The notes under the pieces were generated by a model. It was not told where the DNA came from. It saw nothing but the letters and a program-made list of their open reading frames with translations, and ran no database searches. The translations under genes were made by a program, and so were the position numbers. Below, in pieces: positions 46,921 to 59,142 of a stretch of 64,000 nt of DNA (positions are counted from its first letter, which is position 1; each line of letters opens with the position of its first letter). The stretch comes from Epiperipatus broadwayi (Eukaryota; Onychophora; Udeonychophora; Euonychophora; Peripatidae): the NCBI GenBank assembly GCA_028023455.1, contig JAQFVV010006503.1, positions 908,404 to 972,403 of the forward strand, given 5' to 3'.

Positions 46921-49678
46921 GTTGTAACTTTTTAAAAAAATAACAATTCAGACTAAATAATACATACTAAATGTATATAGAGAAAGCTTAATTTAATCCT
47001 AATAGCATGTAATGCTTAGCATGCTGTTGACTACACAGTAATCATATTCATAGCTAGAGTTGGCCAAGGAGTTTGTGACATTTATTAAAGAATAAACAAG
47101 CTAAAGAATTTATGTAAATCTTAAATAAAAAAATAAATGTTCATTTAAATAAATAAGTTCATTTAAATGAGCCACTTTTTAAAAAAGGAATGCAGAATTC
47201 TTTTTTGTTTATTGCATATTTTCCAGGTCTACTTTCAGAGATGATACTGACAGAGATAAGTTCAAATCTGTGGCTGAACTTAGACTTATGCTCAAAGAAA
47301 ATAGATTTAATATCTGTGTTTGTCTTAGCTCAATTATATTGATATCTGTATTTTGCAATTCTTAACTATTAAATAAAGCTTTTTTCTATATATTTTTATA
47401 AATATTTATTTTGAATTACATTGTTCTGACAAAAGTTTATTAAAATTTTGAAAAAATAATAATAATAAGAGAGATAATTAAGTAAAATTTTATGTACTTT
47501 TTACTAGATATTTTAAAAGAAAAAAAAGTTTTAAGATCTTTGTTAAAAACTTTTGTTTAATTAATTGAAGTTTTGTTCAAGTACAAGTGCAATTTAATAA
47601 TTTTATTGTTTTTAGATAATTAAAACAAAGGAAAATTAACTACGGAAGAATTTCAATATAGATGATTAGAATTTTTTAGTAAAAAAAATGAAAATAACTT
47701 TTGTAAAAATAAACTGAATTTGTCAAGGTTTTCAGGATGTCATGTCTGAAGTAGTATGTGATTGAATGGATAAAATAAGAATACATTAAAAATAAAATAT
47801 GGGTAAATTTAAAATAATAACCCCCAGTGTCTTGTAAGCAGGAATGATTTTTGATCCAGTTTTACAGAGAAGAAGAGCATTAGCAGTCCAGGTGTGAAGC
47901 ACAGAGTAGAAGTTAAATTTTAGTTTGAAGTCAGACTAATTAACCTCACTATTAGTTTTTAAAAAAATATTTCTTAAAATGAATTTTGAAAATAAACATT
48001 CTAAGCTTTAGTCACAAAGCATAACCATTTCATTCATTCACTAAAAGAAATTGTTAAAAAAAAAAGTCCAGAAAAAATATCTGCCTTGCTCTGTAATATC
48101 TGGTCTGCAAATTATTGTAAAATATATAAATTCACTCTATGTTAATATAAAATTTATTTTATTGTAAAATGGATAAATTTAATTATTCTTATTTAACCTG
48201 GAAATCTGTTAATGGAGAAAGTAGCATAATGAAAAATTAAAAAGTTAATAGAGATTATAGAAAAAAAATTATTTAAACTCAACATTTGAAGTTTATGAAA
48301 AGAAAAACTCACATAAAAAATGAAAATTACAATTACCAAAAAAGAACTCAAAATAAAAAAAAATACATGGTAAACATGTATTATAATGTACACATCTACA
48401 TTTACAAATACTTTTTAATAAAGGTAATAATTTGTATTAATAATATTAATTGTTTTTATTGAAACATGTTTTTTTCTCTTACTTTCCATCTAAAATGTAA
48501 TTGTTTGTAGCTTCTTATTTTCATAAGAAAAGAGAGAGTTTTAGATAATTAGAAATTTTCTTATTTTTTATTTGTTAAATATTATTTTTACATTTAATTA
48601 TCAAAAAAAGCAGGTAAATCAAATATTAAAAGTTAATCAATGTAGTAGAATAAAAAACAACTGGTTTTGCTATATAAATTTTATAATTTTTTTGATAAAA
48701 ATATATTAGATTTGGAATTATTATATTATCATATTTTTTTCATTTTCCTTAAATATGTGTTAGTTAATTCAATTAAGTAATTGTTTAAAAAAGTAACAGT
48801 GTTAATGTTTTTCCTTTAGCTATTTTTTCTAAGAATTGGCATAATGTGTGACATTGTGCATGACTTTATTTTGTTATAGCGTATGGTTTTAGGGGATTTG
48901 GAACTTTATCCCAGGAGGTCTAAATTAAAGTAGACTAATCATGTACATTTATATCTTCTAATGTTCTTAATCACAGTCTCTAGAGTCCTTGTGATTCTGA
49001 ACTAGCTCTAGAGAAATAACAGTTAATTTAAATATATGTGGGGGTTTAGACTTATGTTTGGACATCCAGACAGTTCTTTGGATGGTACAAAAATCAATAT
49101 CAGCTTTAATATCCATTCACTGCACTTAATTATCTCTAATTTAGAAATTTGTTTTATATTTGGTCTGTATAGCCTTGATAATATATGCCCAGAGCATGTA
49201 TTATGATCAGCTATCAAAATTACAGCATTGGTTTTATTATGATAAGAATGTTAATTCTTAAGTATATACCCACAGAAAATTGTTTATATATCATGCCCTA
49301 AGCTCAGCAATGGCCCAATAAATTGCCAATATTTTTGATGTTGAATCTCTTTTAGATCCATTCACAATGAAAATTATTCTTGTATAAGGCTGATGAGGTA
49401 ACTTATTATATGTATAACTATTTCTTTTTATAAAATTTCAGATTATCTCATGCTCTTTTATATGTATCCATTTATATTTGTTCATTGGCAATATGTAAAT
49501 GCAGTTGGAATAAAGTATTAAAAAGAGAATTATTGCTACTAAGCTATATTTCATAGTATGAAAGTTATCCAATTAGAAAAAAAGTTAAGTTTTTTTTAGT
49601 ACCTTGATTAAGAATTTTGTTTGATTCAAAACACACAGAATGTATGGAAATATTAAAATTTACAGCAACTTTAAATTG
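46921..49678. other. Long AT-rich stretch without a recognised gene
   Basis: A minus-strand frame at 49217-49023 (64 codons, with DHNTCSGHILSRLYRP) has a more protein-like composition than its surroundings, but I cannot place it in a family. Confidence 0.4.
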
Positions 49679-50105
49679 TAGCATCACATGATCACCATTT
49701 CTTATGCTTGCTCTTAACTGTTATTAAAACAGATATAACTCTCCATATAGTAGTGCCACTTAGTGCAAACCAGAGTAATCAATGGATTCCAGAAGGCTTG
49801 TCTATATAATCCCTATCTAGTGCCTACCCATCAAATATCCCCAGACTGGTTTCTGGCTGTGGCCTTCATCAGTGAGAAGCCTTGGATTTGAGAGCATTGC
49901 ACCTAGATCTTAGGATGTAATGCAACCCTCCAGAAACCACCTTCTGGCATCCATTGATTACTATGTCTTGGACTGAGTGGCACTACTGTATGCAGAGTTT
50001 TTCCTGTTTTAATAACAGTTATGAGGAAGCACAAGAAACTGAGATTATGTGATGTTTAGTGGGTTAATACCAATCCTGTCTAATGGGATAGTGGTGGCTA
50101 TGGTT
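49679..50105. repeat. Foldback element, family B, with the terminal module at both ends
   Basis: The left end starts GCATCACATGATCACCATTT, and the right end holds a decayed inverse, GATTATGTGATGTTTAGTGG. Inner arms share TCTCCATA.AGTAGTGCCACT, GTAATCAATGGATTCCAGAA and their inverses. The centre has AGCATTGCACCTAGATCTTA as in the 23-kb copy. No flanking duplication was found. Confidence 0.82.
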
Positions 50106-51487
50106 ATTAAAGAACCAAAGGCAGCAAAATGTTCAATTGTATCTAATAAATATTAATTTATTTTAATAAAAAAATCAGTATTTTTACTATTGTTAAAAAT
50201 GTACTTTTTAAGATTGATTTTTGTTTAAAATTCATATTTTTAGTACTATTAAAAATTAATACTCTGTGTCATATTTTATATTTTTGTGTGAAATTCATAT
50301 TTTTAGTAGTGTTAGAAAATTTTTAGTATTGTTAGATTTAATCTGATGCAATCTGTCACATATTACTGGTATGTCTCTTAAATCTTACAAAATATCATGT
50401 GTACATGAGCCATTTTGATGAATTTATTATTTTAAGTTTATACAAAATTCAAGTGTACACATTATTTGATTAGATCACAAGACTAGGAAGTTATCAGCCA
50501 ATTTATACAAATGTGAAGAGGCATAGCAGTTCTAATACGTTGCAAGTCTAATACGTAAGTACCACATTGTCTTTAATTTTTTAAATCTCAGATCCATTAT
50601 TTATATGAAAAATAGACTAAAAGATCTACTAAATGAGTTTCAAGTGGATTCATATATTTAAAATCTATATCCACTATGTTACTTTATATTTGATTAATTC
50701 AAATAGCAGACCATCAATTGCAGTTTATTTCTATGCATAAGAAACAAAATGAAAAATACAAAATAATATTTTTTTAAAGCATTTGCCATTTTTCAATATA
50801 ATAATTTTATTTCAATCTGAAGTCTTTCATGGGTAAATTATTATTATATAAATATACTATAAAGGACAAGGTTACATGACAAGTAAAATTATTACCTGAT
50901 CAAAATGTAGTAGTGTTGCTCTTTGAATTCATATTTCAATCTAAAAGATAAGATTTTCACTGTAGATAAATTGATTAGTTAGCAAAATATAAGTAGAATA
51001 TCTTTCTGAAGTTTTATATCTAATTCAGTAAAAAAATGTTGAATGAAGATTCCCAGTCCAATTTTTAATTCATTAACTTCTTCAGACAGATATCTTATAT
51101 TATATTAATCAAAAAGCTACTTTTATGCATATTTCATTATTCAAACTAATTTTCCTTACAAATTTTAGATACTCTGTTTTGAATTGCAAAGAACTTGCTT
51201 GTTTTTATATACAGAGCTCAAGAAAACCAAACCTATTTCAGTGATCTAAATTAGTGTGTATTTTTTTATTTTTTAAAAAAATGATGTTTTTTTAAAAACA
51301 GATTACATGATTTTTGTAGTTTATATTTAATCTGCGTTTGAACATAGTAGATCTTTTTTTGCATTTAAAGTCAGTATTTGGTGTTATTATTATTCTTATT
51401 CTTATTGTTGTTATTTTTTCTATTATTATTCTAAAACAGTATGTAATTTGTTTATACTGAACGTTTTTTATATATGCAAATAAAGTG
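50106..51487. other. AT-rich stretch without a recognised gene
   Basis: Locally repeated TTTTTAGTA.TGTTA motifs near 50175-50340; no gene was seen. Confidence 0.45.
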
Positions 51488-51800
51488 ATTTGAATTCAGA
51501 ATTTTTCAATCTATTCATTCTCCATTCTATCTCAAGGAACTGAAATACATAACCACACACTTGTGAAATAGATACATAATCCCCAGTATTCATATTTTAT
51601 GCAGAACCAGCCTTCATCAGTTGGGCCAGTTCATAATCTCCACACAAAACACAATCAGTGCTTGGTTTCTATTAATATAGCAATTTCTCAAACTTTGACT
51701 GACAGGTTTCAATCTTCTCACCCTTCCAACTATTCAACCCTTCCATTTTATACAAAAACCAACAATGGGACACTCAAATCCTTTTTGAATTTGATATTAT
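51488..51800 (-). repeat. Family A repeat copy
   Basis: Starts GATTTGAATTCAGAATTTTT and carries CAGAACCAGCCTTCATCAGT, CACAATCAGTGCTTGG and CAATCTTCTCACCCTTCCAA blocks. The 67-codon open frame in it (51599-51802) is a by-product. Confidence 0.72.
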
Positions 51801-51984
51801 GATCATATATATGTAGACAATAAATCAATCTAACGTTTGATATTATCAGACATTTAATATGCAAATATATTAATAGAAGAGAGATGATATGACCATACAT
51901 TTAGATGTAAGGTTTTCTCCAAACAATATGTAATTCGAAAGTAATATGTAGTTTGCTTATATTGAATGTTTATATATATATATA

Positions 51985-52372
51985 GGGATTTGAACTCAGG
52001 GATTTTCAGTCTTTTGATTTTTTCACTTTATTTCATGCTACCAATACACATGACCAACAAAGGCTCCATGCATTCCATCATTGCTCTTTCAATGAAATGG
52101 ACAGTTGAATCATTGGAAAGATGAGGTTATTGAAGCATGTCATTAAAGTTTGAGGAATTGCTATCTTGGTATAAACTGAGCACTGATTGTATATGTGTTG
52201 GAGATTATGGTCTAGCCCAACTAATGAGTCTTGAAGTTGCGTTAAATATGTATATTGTGGATCATGTATCTTTTTCACATGTATGTGGTCATGTGTTTTG
52301 GTTGCTTGTAAATAGAATGGAGGATGAATAAACTGAAAAATCCAGAGTTCAAACACCATTATTTACATATAT
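51985..52372. repeat. Family A element with terminal inverted repeats
   Basis: Left end GGGATTTGAACTCAGGGATT, abutting a (TA)n tract. Right end AAAAATCCAGAGTTCAAAC, the approximate inverse. The body is in plus orientation: CTTGGTATAAACTGAGCACT, TGGAGATTATGGTCTAGCCC, GTGGTCATGTGTTTTGG. Confidence 0.76.
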
Positions 52373-52559
52373 AATAAAGATTCAGCATAAGCAAATTACA
52401 TACTGCTTTATAATTACATATTGCTTGGGAAATATATTGCATCATTGTAAAAGTTCAACCCATCTCTCTTCTATTAATATATATGGATACATAATATTCA
52501 ATAGTATGAGGGATTAGGTTGACTTATTGTCTACATGGATATGACTATAATATAAAATC

Positions 52560-52865
52560 CAACAAGGGCTTTGAAAGTTCCATCATCAGTTTTTCAATGA
52601 AATGGATGGTTGAATAGTTGAAAGAGTGAGAAGATTGAACCCTGTCCATTAAAATTTGAGGAATTGCTATCTTAATATAAACCAACCATTAATTGTATAT
52701 ATATGGGAAATTATGATCTGACCCAACTGATGAGTGTTAGTTCTGCATGAAATGTGTGTATTGGGGATCATGTATTTTTTTCATGTGTGGTCATGTGTAT
52801 CATTTGCTTGAGATAGAATGGAGGATGAATAGACTAAAAAATACTCATTTTAAATCCCTCTATTT
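52560..52865 (+). repeat. Family A repeat copy
   Basis: AACAAGGGCTTTGAAAGTTC, ATGAAATGGATGGTTGAATA, GACCCAACTGATGAGTGTTA and GGTCATGTGTATCATTTGCT match the other copies. It is the neighbour of the 51.99-kb copy in the same orientation, about 190 bp apart. Confidence 0.74.
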
Positions 52866-53777
52866 AATATTACTATTGTTGTTATCTTTAGAAGAATCAC
52901 ATTGTCCTTCAGAAAGATATTGCTAACTTCAGTGTATAGGATGATCTAAATAATGTGTCAATTATTTTTAGTAAATATTTCTTGTTTCATATCCTAATAA
53001 AAAAAGTTTATTATTTTTTTATTTTGTTAATGCTCACAAGGTTAATTATGTTGAATCCCCTCAAAAATAGGGAGTTTTATTTTCTAGTAATGGATCCTTG
53101 TTTCTCTCATTTAGAATGATTATTATCAAACTTTTAACATCTTGGGTACCATTTTTAGATATGATTATCACTTCAATGCTGATACAAAAATTCAAATTAT
53201 TTTTATCAATGATTCTTCTGATTATTGAATGTTGTTCAAACATTTGGAATCCTAATTCTAATCAATGATGTCATTTATAACAATCAGTTGTTTAATAAAT
53301 TCTCCAAATAAGTTCGTTTGGAAAATAAAGTTGTTCATCTTTCTTCTCGATAGAAATATAGAGATCTTAAATAGCTTTTCAAAACTCAAAAAGTAATTCT
53401 ATTAATTCCACCCATAGTAATTATGTCTTATGAGTGTGATATTAGGTTTGCTTTTGTTTGTTATCGTCAAGATTGTTCCAACATCCTTAAACTTTCTCCT
53501 TTATTCAGGCTACTTTCTTGGTACAACACATTTTTGTGAATAGTAATTATTTTAATTTAGATGAAAAGCAATTGTGTAATATTCTTAAATTAAAATGTCA
53601 TCGTTGTTAAGTTTAAATTTATTTTATTCATTTATACATCTTTGACCTTTTTGTTTGTTACTATATTTTGATTATTATACATTTGTTTTTTTTTTAATAA
53701 TTTAATGTGCAATATGTAATTCACTATATGCTGTTATTAAGTACTTATAATAAATGAACTGAATTGAATTATTATAA
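52866..53777. other. AT-rich stretch, unassigned
   Basis: Several short frames on both strands (for example around 53400-53540, with MSYECDIRFAFVCYRQDC) look a little protein-like and are followed by AATAAA-type signals near 53749, but I cannot assign a family. Confidence 0.35.
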
Positions 53778-54052
53778 ACTCAAATTTGTATATGTTTGTT
53801 CATCTGAATAGCAAAGAGGGGTATTTTCTCTTCTTTATAATCTAGATCCGAATGCACTTTGGGTGAGGTTCATCATGGTTATAGCTCTTTTAAATTAATT
53901 ATGGTTGCTGATTTATAAGTAGTAACAACTAATTTAAAAGCTATGATTATGGTGAACTTTACCAAAGATGGACTCAGCTTTAGGTTATACAGAACTAAGA
54001 AATCACTTCATTATACAAATAATCAAACATATGCAAATTTGAAATACAAATA
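53778..54052. repeat. Imperfect inverted repeat, about 275 bp
   Basis: Outer arms CAAATTTGTATATGTTTG and CAAACATATGCAAATTTG. Inner arms ATGGTTATAGCTCTTTTAAA and the approximate inverse TTTAAAAGCTATGATTAT, with a loop of about 30 bp. It is followed by a G-run at 54060-54066. Confidence 0.78.
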
Positions 54053-55593
54053 CAAATAGGGGGGGGTCAAATTATTGTGCGCACTATATATAAAAAAGCT
54101 TGGTAAAAGTTTAACAATCAAATATATACTTTGATGAAAATTATATATTTGAAAATTGTTAAAATCTTAAGTTTAGACGTTCTGAAAATTTAAATATTTA
54201 TGCTTCAGTAAAAATTTTTTGTTGAAAGAATGCCATTAATATTAACATTTCTTAATGATATATTAATTATTTTATAGCAAGATGTTGATAATTAATAATT
54301 TAAAGAACAAGCAGACTGCAATTAAGTACAATGTCTATAAATGTGATTAATAACTTTTAATTAAGACTTCTGAATATTACATATTAGTAATATTAATTAT
54401 TCATTTTATTTCAGTTATTACTTTTTAGTGTTACTCGTCATTAAATTATGTAAAACAAGTACATGTATTTTTAATATTTTTTATTTAACGCTTGAAAAAA
54501 AAACAAGATGTATAACTAGACAAAGTAAAAAGTAACTGTTAAAATTAATCATCAATTTCACTCATCAGTTAAACAAATTACATTTCGTTAAAATTTTTAA
54601 GGAAAAAAACATCTGTCATAATATTTATTCATAAAGATTTGTTTTAAACTGGATTAACTAATAATTCATGAGAAAATGTTTGTCTCTCATGGTATCTTTA
54701 TTTCTGACGTTTTTATTTAAAATATATATTTTATTAATGGGTGAGTCTAAAATAAAGAATAGGAAAGTAACAAAGAGTAAATCCTACAAGTAGGGAAAGA
54801 TTTCTAGGACAGTAATTACTTCAACTTGCTTTCCATTTTATCCTTTTTGATAGACATCTTTAGTTATAATACCATTATTTAAAGATACACTTTTTTTTCC
54901 TCTGAACTAATATTGGCCTTTTATAGATTTTATTTTTTTAATCTATTTTGATGGATTCCCTTCCATGAGCATATAGACTGTTGTTCTTGAGACATACTAA
55001 AAATAATGATCACACATCAAAAAGTTATTCTATTTCTCCCATAGCCAATAATATTATACTATTTCTCATTATCTCTCTCATTTGTTTTTTCCAGCAATTC
55101 CCAAATCTTTCCTTTGCTTCAATTATCTTAACTTTATTTTTTATCCAGATTACAAATGGCCACCATTTTACATTCCCTTGCATCAATTTTTTTTGCTTAT
55201 AAGGTCATATGTGCCAAACTATTATTTAATTTTTGTATAAAATACAACATGCGACGACGGATAAATAATATTTAACATTTTTTAAATAACATAATACTAT
55301 ATTCTAGAAAAAAAAGTTTAAATATTATTTATTTTCATGAGGTTTCTGATAGTATTGTTTTCACCAGAAATTCAATGTTTGGATTTAGCAGAATATTTTT
55401 GAAATTAAAAACATTTAGACGTAACCTTGTTTTATTTTTATCAATTACATTAAAAACAATAATTTTTCTAACTAGGAAAACTCCAGGGTTTATAAAAAGT
55501 AAATATTTATGTAATGAAGGTTAAAAATAATTATGGACTCACTCTTGAATGAACCTCAAAATTAATAGGTGTAAAAATGCCCAATTACAGAAC
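54053..55593. other. AT-rich stretch without a recognised gene
   Basis: The 73-codon frame at 54981-55202 is hydrophobic, but such frames are common in T-rich DNA. Nothing else was seen. Confidence 0.42.
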
Positions 55594-55910
55594 GAATTCA
55601 GAACAGTCAAAATAAGAGTCACAGATCACATGACTCTATCTCTTAAGCTTGTAAGTTATAAACAATGAGGATTGCCATTTCCTCAACAAGCTTTGTGATA
55701 AATGCTTAGCCAGAGCCAGCACTTAAAATATCTGTCAGGAATTCCCCCCCCCCCTCAAACCCCTGACTCTGAGGAGTTCCAAAGCACAAAACCATGCTCA
55801 AGGATTGGGGGGGGGGTTCCTGACAGAGATATTTTAAGTGCTGACTCTGGCTAAGCATTTATCACAAAGCTTGTTGAGTAAATTGCAATCCTCATTGAAT
55901 TCAGAACAGT
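55594..55910. repeat. Foldback element, family C, with 14-bp target duplication
   Basis: The 289-bp insert is flanked by GAATTCAGAACAGT at 55594-55607 and 55897-55910. Arms of about 90 bp share CAACAAGCTTTGTGATAAAT, AGCCAGAGCCAGCACTTAAA and a C-run/G-run pair (about 55745-55754 with 55807-55815). The left end has AGATCACATGACTCTATCTC, a variant of the terminal module. Confidence 0.92.
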
Positions 55911-56314
55911 TTTGATTTTAGTTTGACTTACTGAAAAAAAAAAAATATTATCTTTTATGTATATTAATAAAAAAATTTTTTTTACTCCAGTGTTACTTTA
56001 AAAGATCTGGTTTTACTTTTTATGTTTGTCGTAAGGATTTCAATATTTAAATTAATGACACAATGCACAAAATTTGATACTTACACTATAGGTTGGCCAT
56101 CCTTGATTAACATAAACATTCTAATAATAAAACAAATAGAATGTATTGGATATATCATTCTTTTTCATTTTCTTTTAAGGACTAGAATTATTAATGATGC
56201 AATTTAATATATAAAAAAATAAGTTAATAAATATCCAGAATGGAGCAATAATATATTTTATAAAGAAACTCTTGCAAATAAAGATGTAACTATATTTAAT
56301 TATAGAAGTAACTA

Positions 56315-56575
56315 GAGTATACAAACAATGAGGATTGCCAATTCCTCAACAAGCTTTATGATAAATGCTTAGCCAGAGCCAGCATTTAAAATATCTCTAT
56401 CAGGAACCCCCCAAACCCCTGACCATGGTTTTGTGCTTTGGCACTCTTCAGAGGTGCCAGGATAGGTTCAGACACTAGATCTAAAAATACTAACCTAAAG
56501 CCAAGCACTTATCAAAAAATTATCTATTGAGTGAAAAATCTGAAATTTCAGACACCTACATGTCTTCAAACCCAT
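56315..56575 (+). repeat. Single-arm copy of family C joined to family D-like sequence
   Basis: Begins AACAATGAGGATTGCCAATT and follows the family C arm to AGGAACCCCCCAAACCCCTG. It then continues with CAGACACTAGATCTAAAAAT and ATGTCTTCAAACCCA, which match family D. Families C and D are therefore parts of one longer sequence. Confidence 0.75.
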
Positions 56576-56929
56576 TTTTAAAAAATGAAGGTATCTATAA
56601 TTTACACTAGAATATAATATTACTCCTTATAATTTTGTATGAAAAATAGTCATAACTAATAAAGATAGTTAATTAATTTATTCAAAAAAAATATTTTTTT
56701 AATAAAAATCTTTCTGCATATTGATCTAACTTTTTAGATAATTTCAAAATAGTGTGTTATTTCCATTTTGAAAGGAACATAGCTGCAATATGTTGCAAGC
56801 AAACCAAGTGTTGAACTCTCTATAAAACCATACATATTAATTAAGTGAAAATTAATAATTATATTTGGGTTAATGGGAATTTCTAGTTTAATGCATAGTT
56901 AGTAAAAGTTATTAATATATGTCTATAAA
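56576..56929. other. AT-rich stretch without a recognised gene
   Basis: Nothing recognisable. Confidence 0.5.
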
Positions 56930-57180
56930 GTGGATAATATCAAAATGGAGAATGCAGAAAATTGAACCTTGTCAATTAAACTATAGTAATTTGTTACCTG
57001 TATATTTATATACATATATACATTGAACAAATGATGAGATACATGTTAGAGATTGTGACCTGGTCCAACTGATGAGTGCTGATTCAACACAAAATGCCCA
57101 TGTTAAGCATCATTTATTTTTTCACATCTTTGGTCATATGTTTCAGGATATTGTTGTAAAATAGACATTTGAAATATGAT
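56930..57180 (+). repeat. Family A repeat copy, truncated
   Basis: Blocks CTTGTCAATTAAACTATAGT, GTCCAACTGATGAGTGCTGA, TTCAACACAAAATGCC and TTTGGTCATATGTTTCAGGA in plus orientation. The tRNA-like end is degraded. Confidence 0.68.
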
Positions 57181-57455
57181 ATATAAGTATGAAAATAAAT
57201 ATATCTAAAAAATGTGTATATGTATATAAAAATTACAATATAAGCTATATATGTCTTATACATTTAAAAAAATGAAGTGAACTGAGTGTTTTACAAAATG
57301 CATCAAGTGTGTGAGATAGGATAATTTATTTTGTAATTATAAACAAGATTTTACCAAGCAATTTAGACCATAACAATGCATCACTTATCATCTCTTATAA
57401 AACAAAGTCCATATATAAATTTTATCTTACATATAGTAGAAAATATCAAAAAATT

Positions 57456-57553
57456 GGGGGTCGAGAGATCAGCTATGGCTGCTTTACAAGTAGTTGTCTT
57501 GGGTTAGCGGGTTCATTCCCAGCTGATGCTATGACACATGAGAAAAAAAAACT
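57456..57553 (+). mobile_element. tRNA-derived SINE, same family as the 12.83-kb copy
   Basis: Plus strand: GGGTCGAGAGATCAGCTATG, GGCTGCTTTACAAGTAGTTG (anticodon-like arm), B box GGGTTCATTCCC (57509-57520), body GCTGATGCTATGACACATGA and an A9 tail. The first 20 bases differ from the minus-strand copy. No target duplication was recognised. Confidence 0.85.
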
Positions 57554-57647
57554 TTATTGCAATAATTTTCAGCATTTTCTTTCACATAATTAAGTTTGTG
57601 ATATATAGAAAAAGATAAATAAACCCCTGCAATATTCCAACCTAATG

Positions 57648-57649
<2 letters not shown>

Positions 57650-57687
<38 letters not shown>

Positions 57688-58103
57688 TATAGAAGATTTG
57701 AACTCAGATTTTCAAGCACCCCTCAACTATCCACACTATCTCATACAACTGATACATATGACCACACACATGTAGAAAAGATTAACAGTCACCAATATAT
57801 GTATTTCATGCTCTCACACACATATATATAATCAATGCTCAGTTTATATTAAGATAGCAAATCTTCATACTTTAATGGACAGGCTTCAATCTACTGCAAC
57901 TTCCAACTTTTCAGCATTGATTATATATATGTGTGAGAGATGATATTCTGGACCAACTGATGAGTGCTGGTTTAGCATGAAATACCTATATTGGTGAATA
58001 TTAATATTTTCTACATGTGTGTGGTCATATGTATCAGTTGTATGAGATAATGTGGATAGTTGAGGGTTGCTTGAAAATCTAAGTTCAAATCTTCTATACT
58101 TAC
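57650..58103. repeat. (AT)n tract followed by a large foldback element, family A
   Basis: (TA)n at 57650-57684, then arms of about 150-200 bp. The left arm starts AGTATAGAAGATTTGAACTC; the right arm ends with the complement, TTCTATACT, at about 58100. The arms share ACATATGACCACACACATGT, TAGAAAAGATTAACAGTCAC and AATCAATGCTC. This is the clearest case of two inverted family A copies fused head to head. Confidence 0.88.
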
Positions 58104-58829
58104 AATTAAGCTCCCAGGTTTGTGAAGAGTGCCTGGTTTTCAAATATATATATATATATATACAAGGGATTACAACAAACAGATTATATCAGATATTATA
58201 TAAGTTTCTCAATTTATTGTTACTGTTATTGAAACAGTAAGATTCGTATTTGAATCTTAAGTTTCACCTTTTTCTACCATCTCTCACTGACCGATCTATC
58301 CCGCCCAAATTTAAACTTTTTGATATCGAATTGTGTGTGTAACAATATCAAAAATGTATAAATATATGTAGAATTCAGCATAAACATGCACACATTTCGA
58401 TCTCAAATTAAAGGCAATAAATAGGGATAAAATAATATAATTTAGATTTCTTTTAGTTATATAATTTTGTATAATTTTAATCATTTATTTTGGATTATAA
58501 AGTTCGTATTTATTGCTTTGTTTAAATTTCATTTAATAATAATTCTAAAAATATCTGATGTAATATTTAATTAAAAGTTAAAATAATCTTATGTTCCCTT
58601 TTTGTTTTTGAAATTTAAAAGCATCGGTCAGTGATAGATAATAGATTAATTAAAGAAAAATTCCCCAAAATGTAATTAGTAAATGTAAAATGTAAACAAT
58701 AGAACGGCAGCTTTCTTTAATTAAAAACCAACAAAATGCATTGATTATCCTCAGGGCAGATTAAATAGAACCTAAAAATATCTTAACAAAAATGTGAAAG
58801 ATCAAGATAAAAAAAGAGGCCATCTTAGA

Positions 58830-59142
58830 CTTGCTGGAGACATTCACTTAAACTTTAGCTTTGCTCTCGATCACTGAGAGTCTCCAAAAATATAAAAATA
58901 ATTTGTTCCTGCCAAGGTATGACCGAGTAAAGCACCTAGATTATTCTCCATCGGGAGATGGCCTATCGGATGCTGAACTTTCCATTGCCCGTCATAAATT
59001 CACCATGAAGATCTGCTGCCTGAAATGAATGAAAAAGCTGCTGCTGCCATGAAATTAAATGAAATATCTAAATACAAGAAAGACTTGCCACTCGTGAACT
59101 TTTTGCTGCTAAACTAATGGAATCAGAAAACTTCTTATAAAA
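58830..59142 (+). pseudogene. Decayed coding-like remnant inside the LTR
   Basis: One frame, read through a single stop, gives LDLLETF, then a longer open stretch with RYDRVKHLDYSPSGDGLSD and AELSIARHKFTM. Shifted frames continue DLLPEMNEKAAAAMKLNEIS and RELFAAKLMESENFL before TAA. Composition and codon-like pattern are unlike the surrounding AT-rich DNA, which suggests an old captured or ancestral coding segment. I do not recognise the protein. The same sequence is in the 3' LTR at about 63674-63986 with one or two substitutions. Confidence 0.4.

Noticed and set aside
49023-49217. Minus-strand 64-codon frame with DHNTCSGHILSRLYRP
   Set aside because: Somewhat protein-like, but I could not match it to a transposase or any other family, and the flanks give no continuation.
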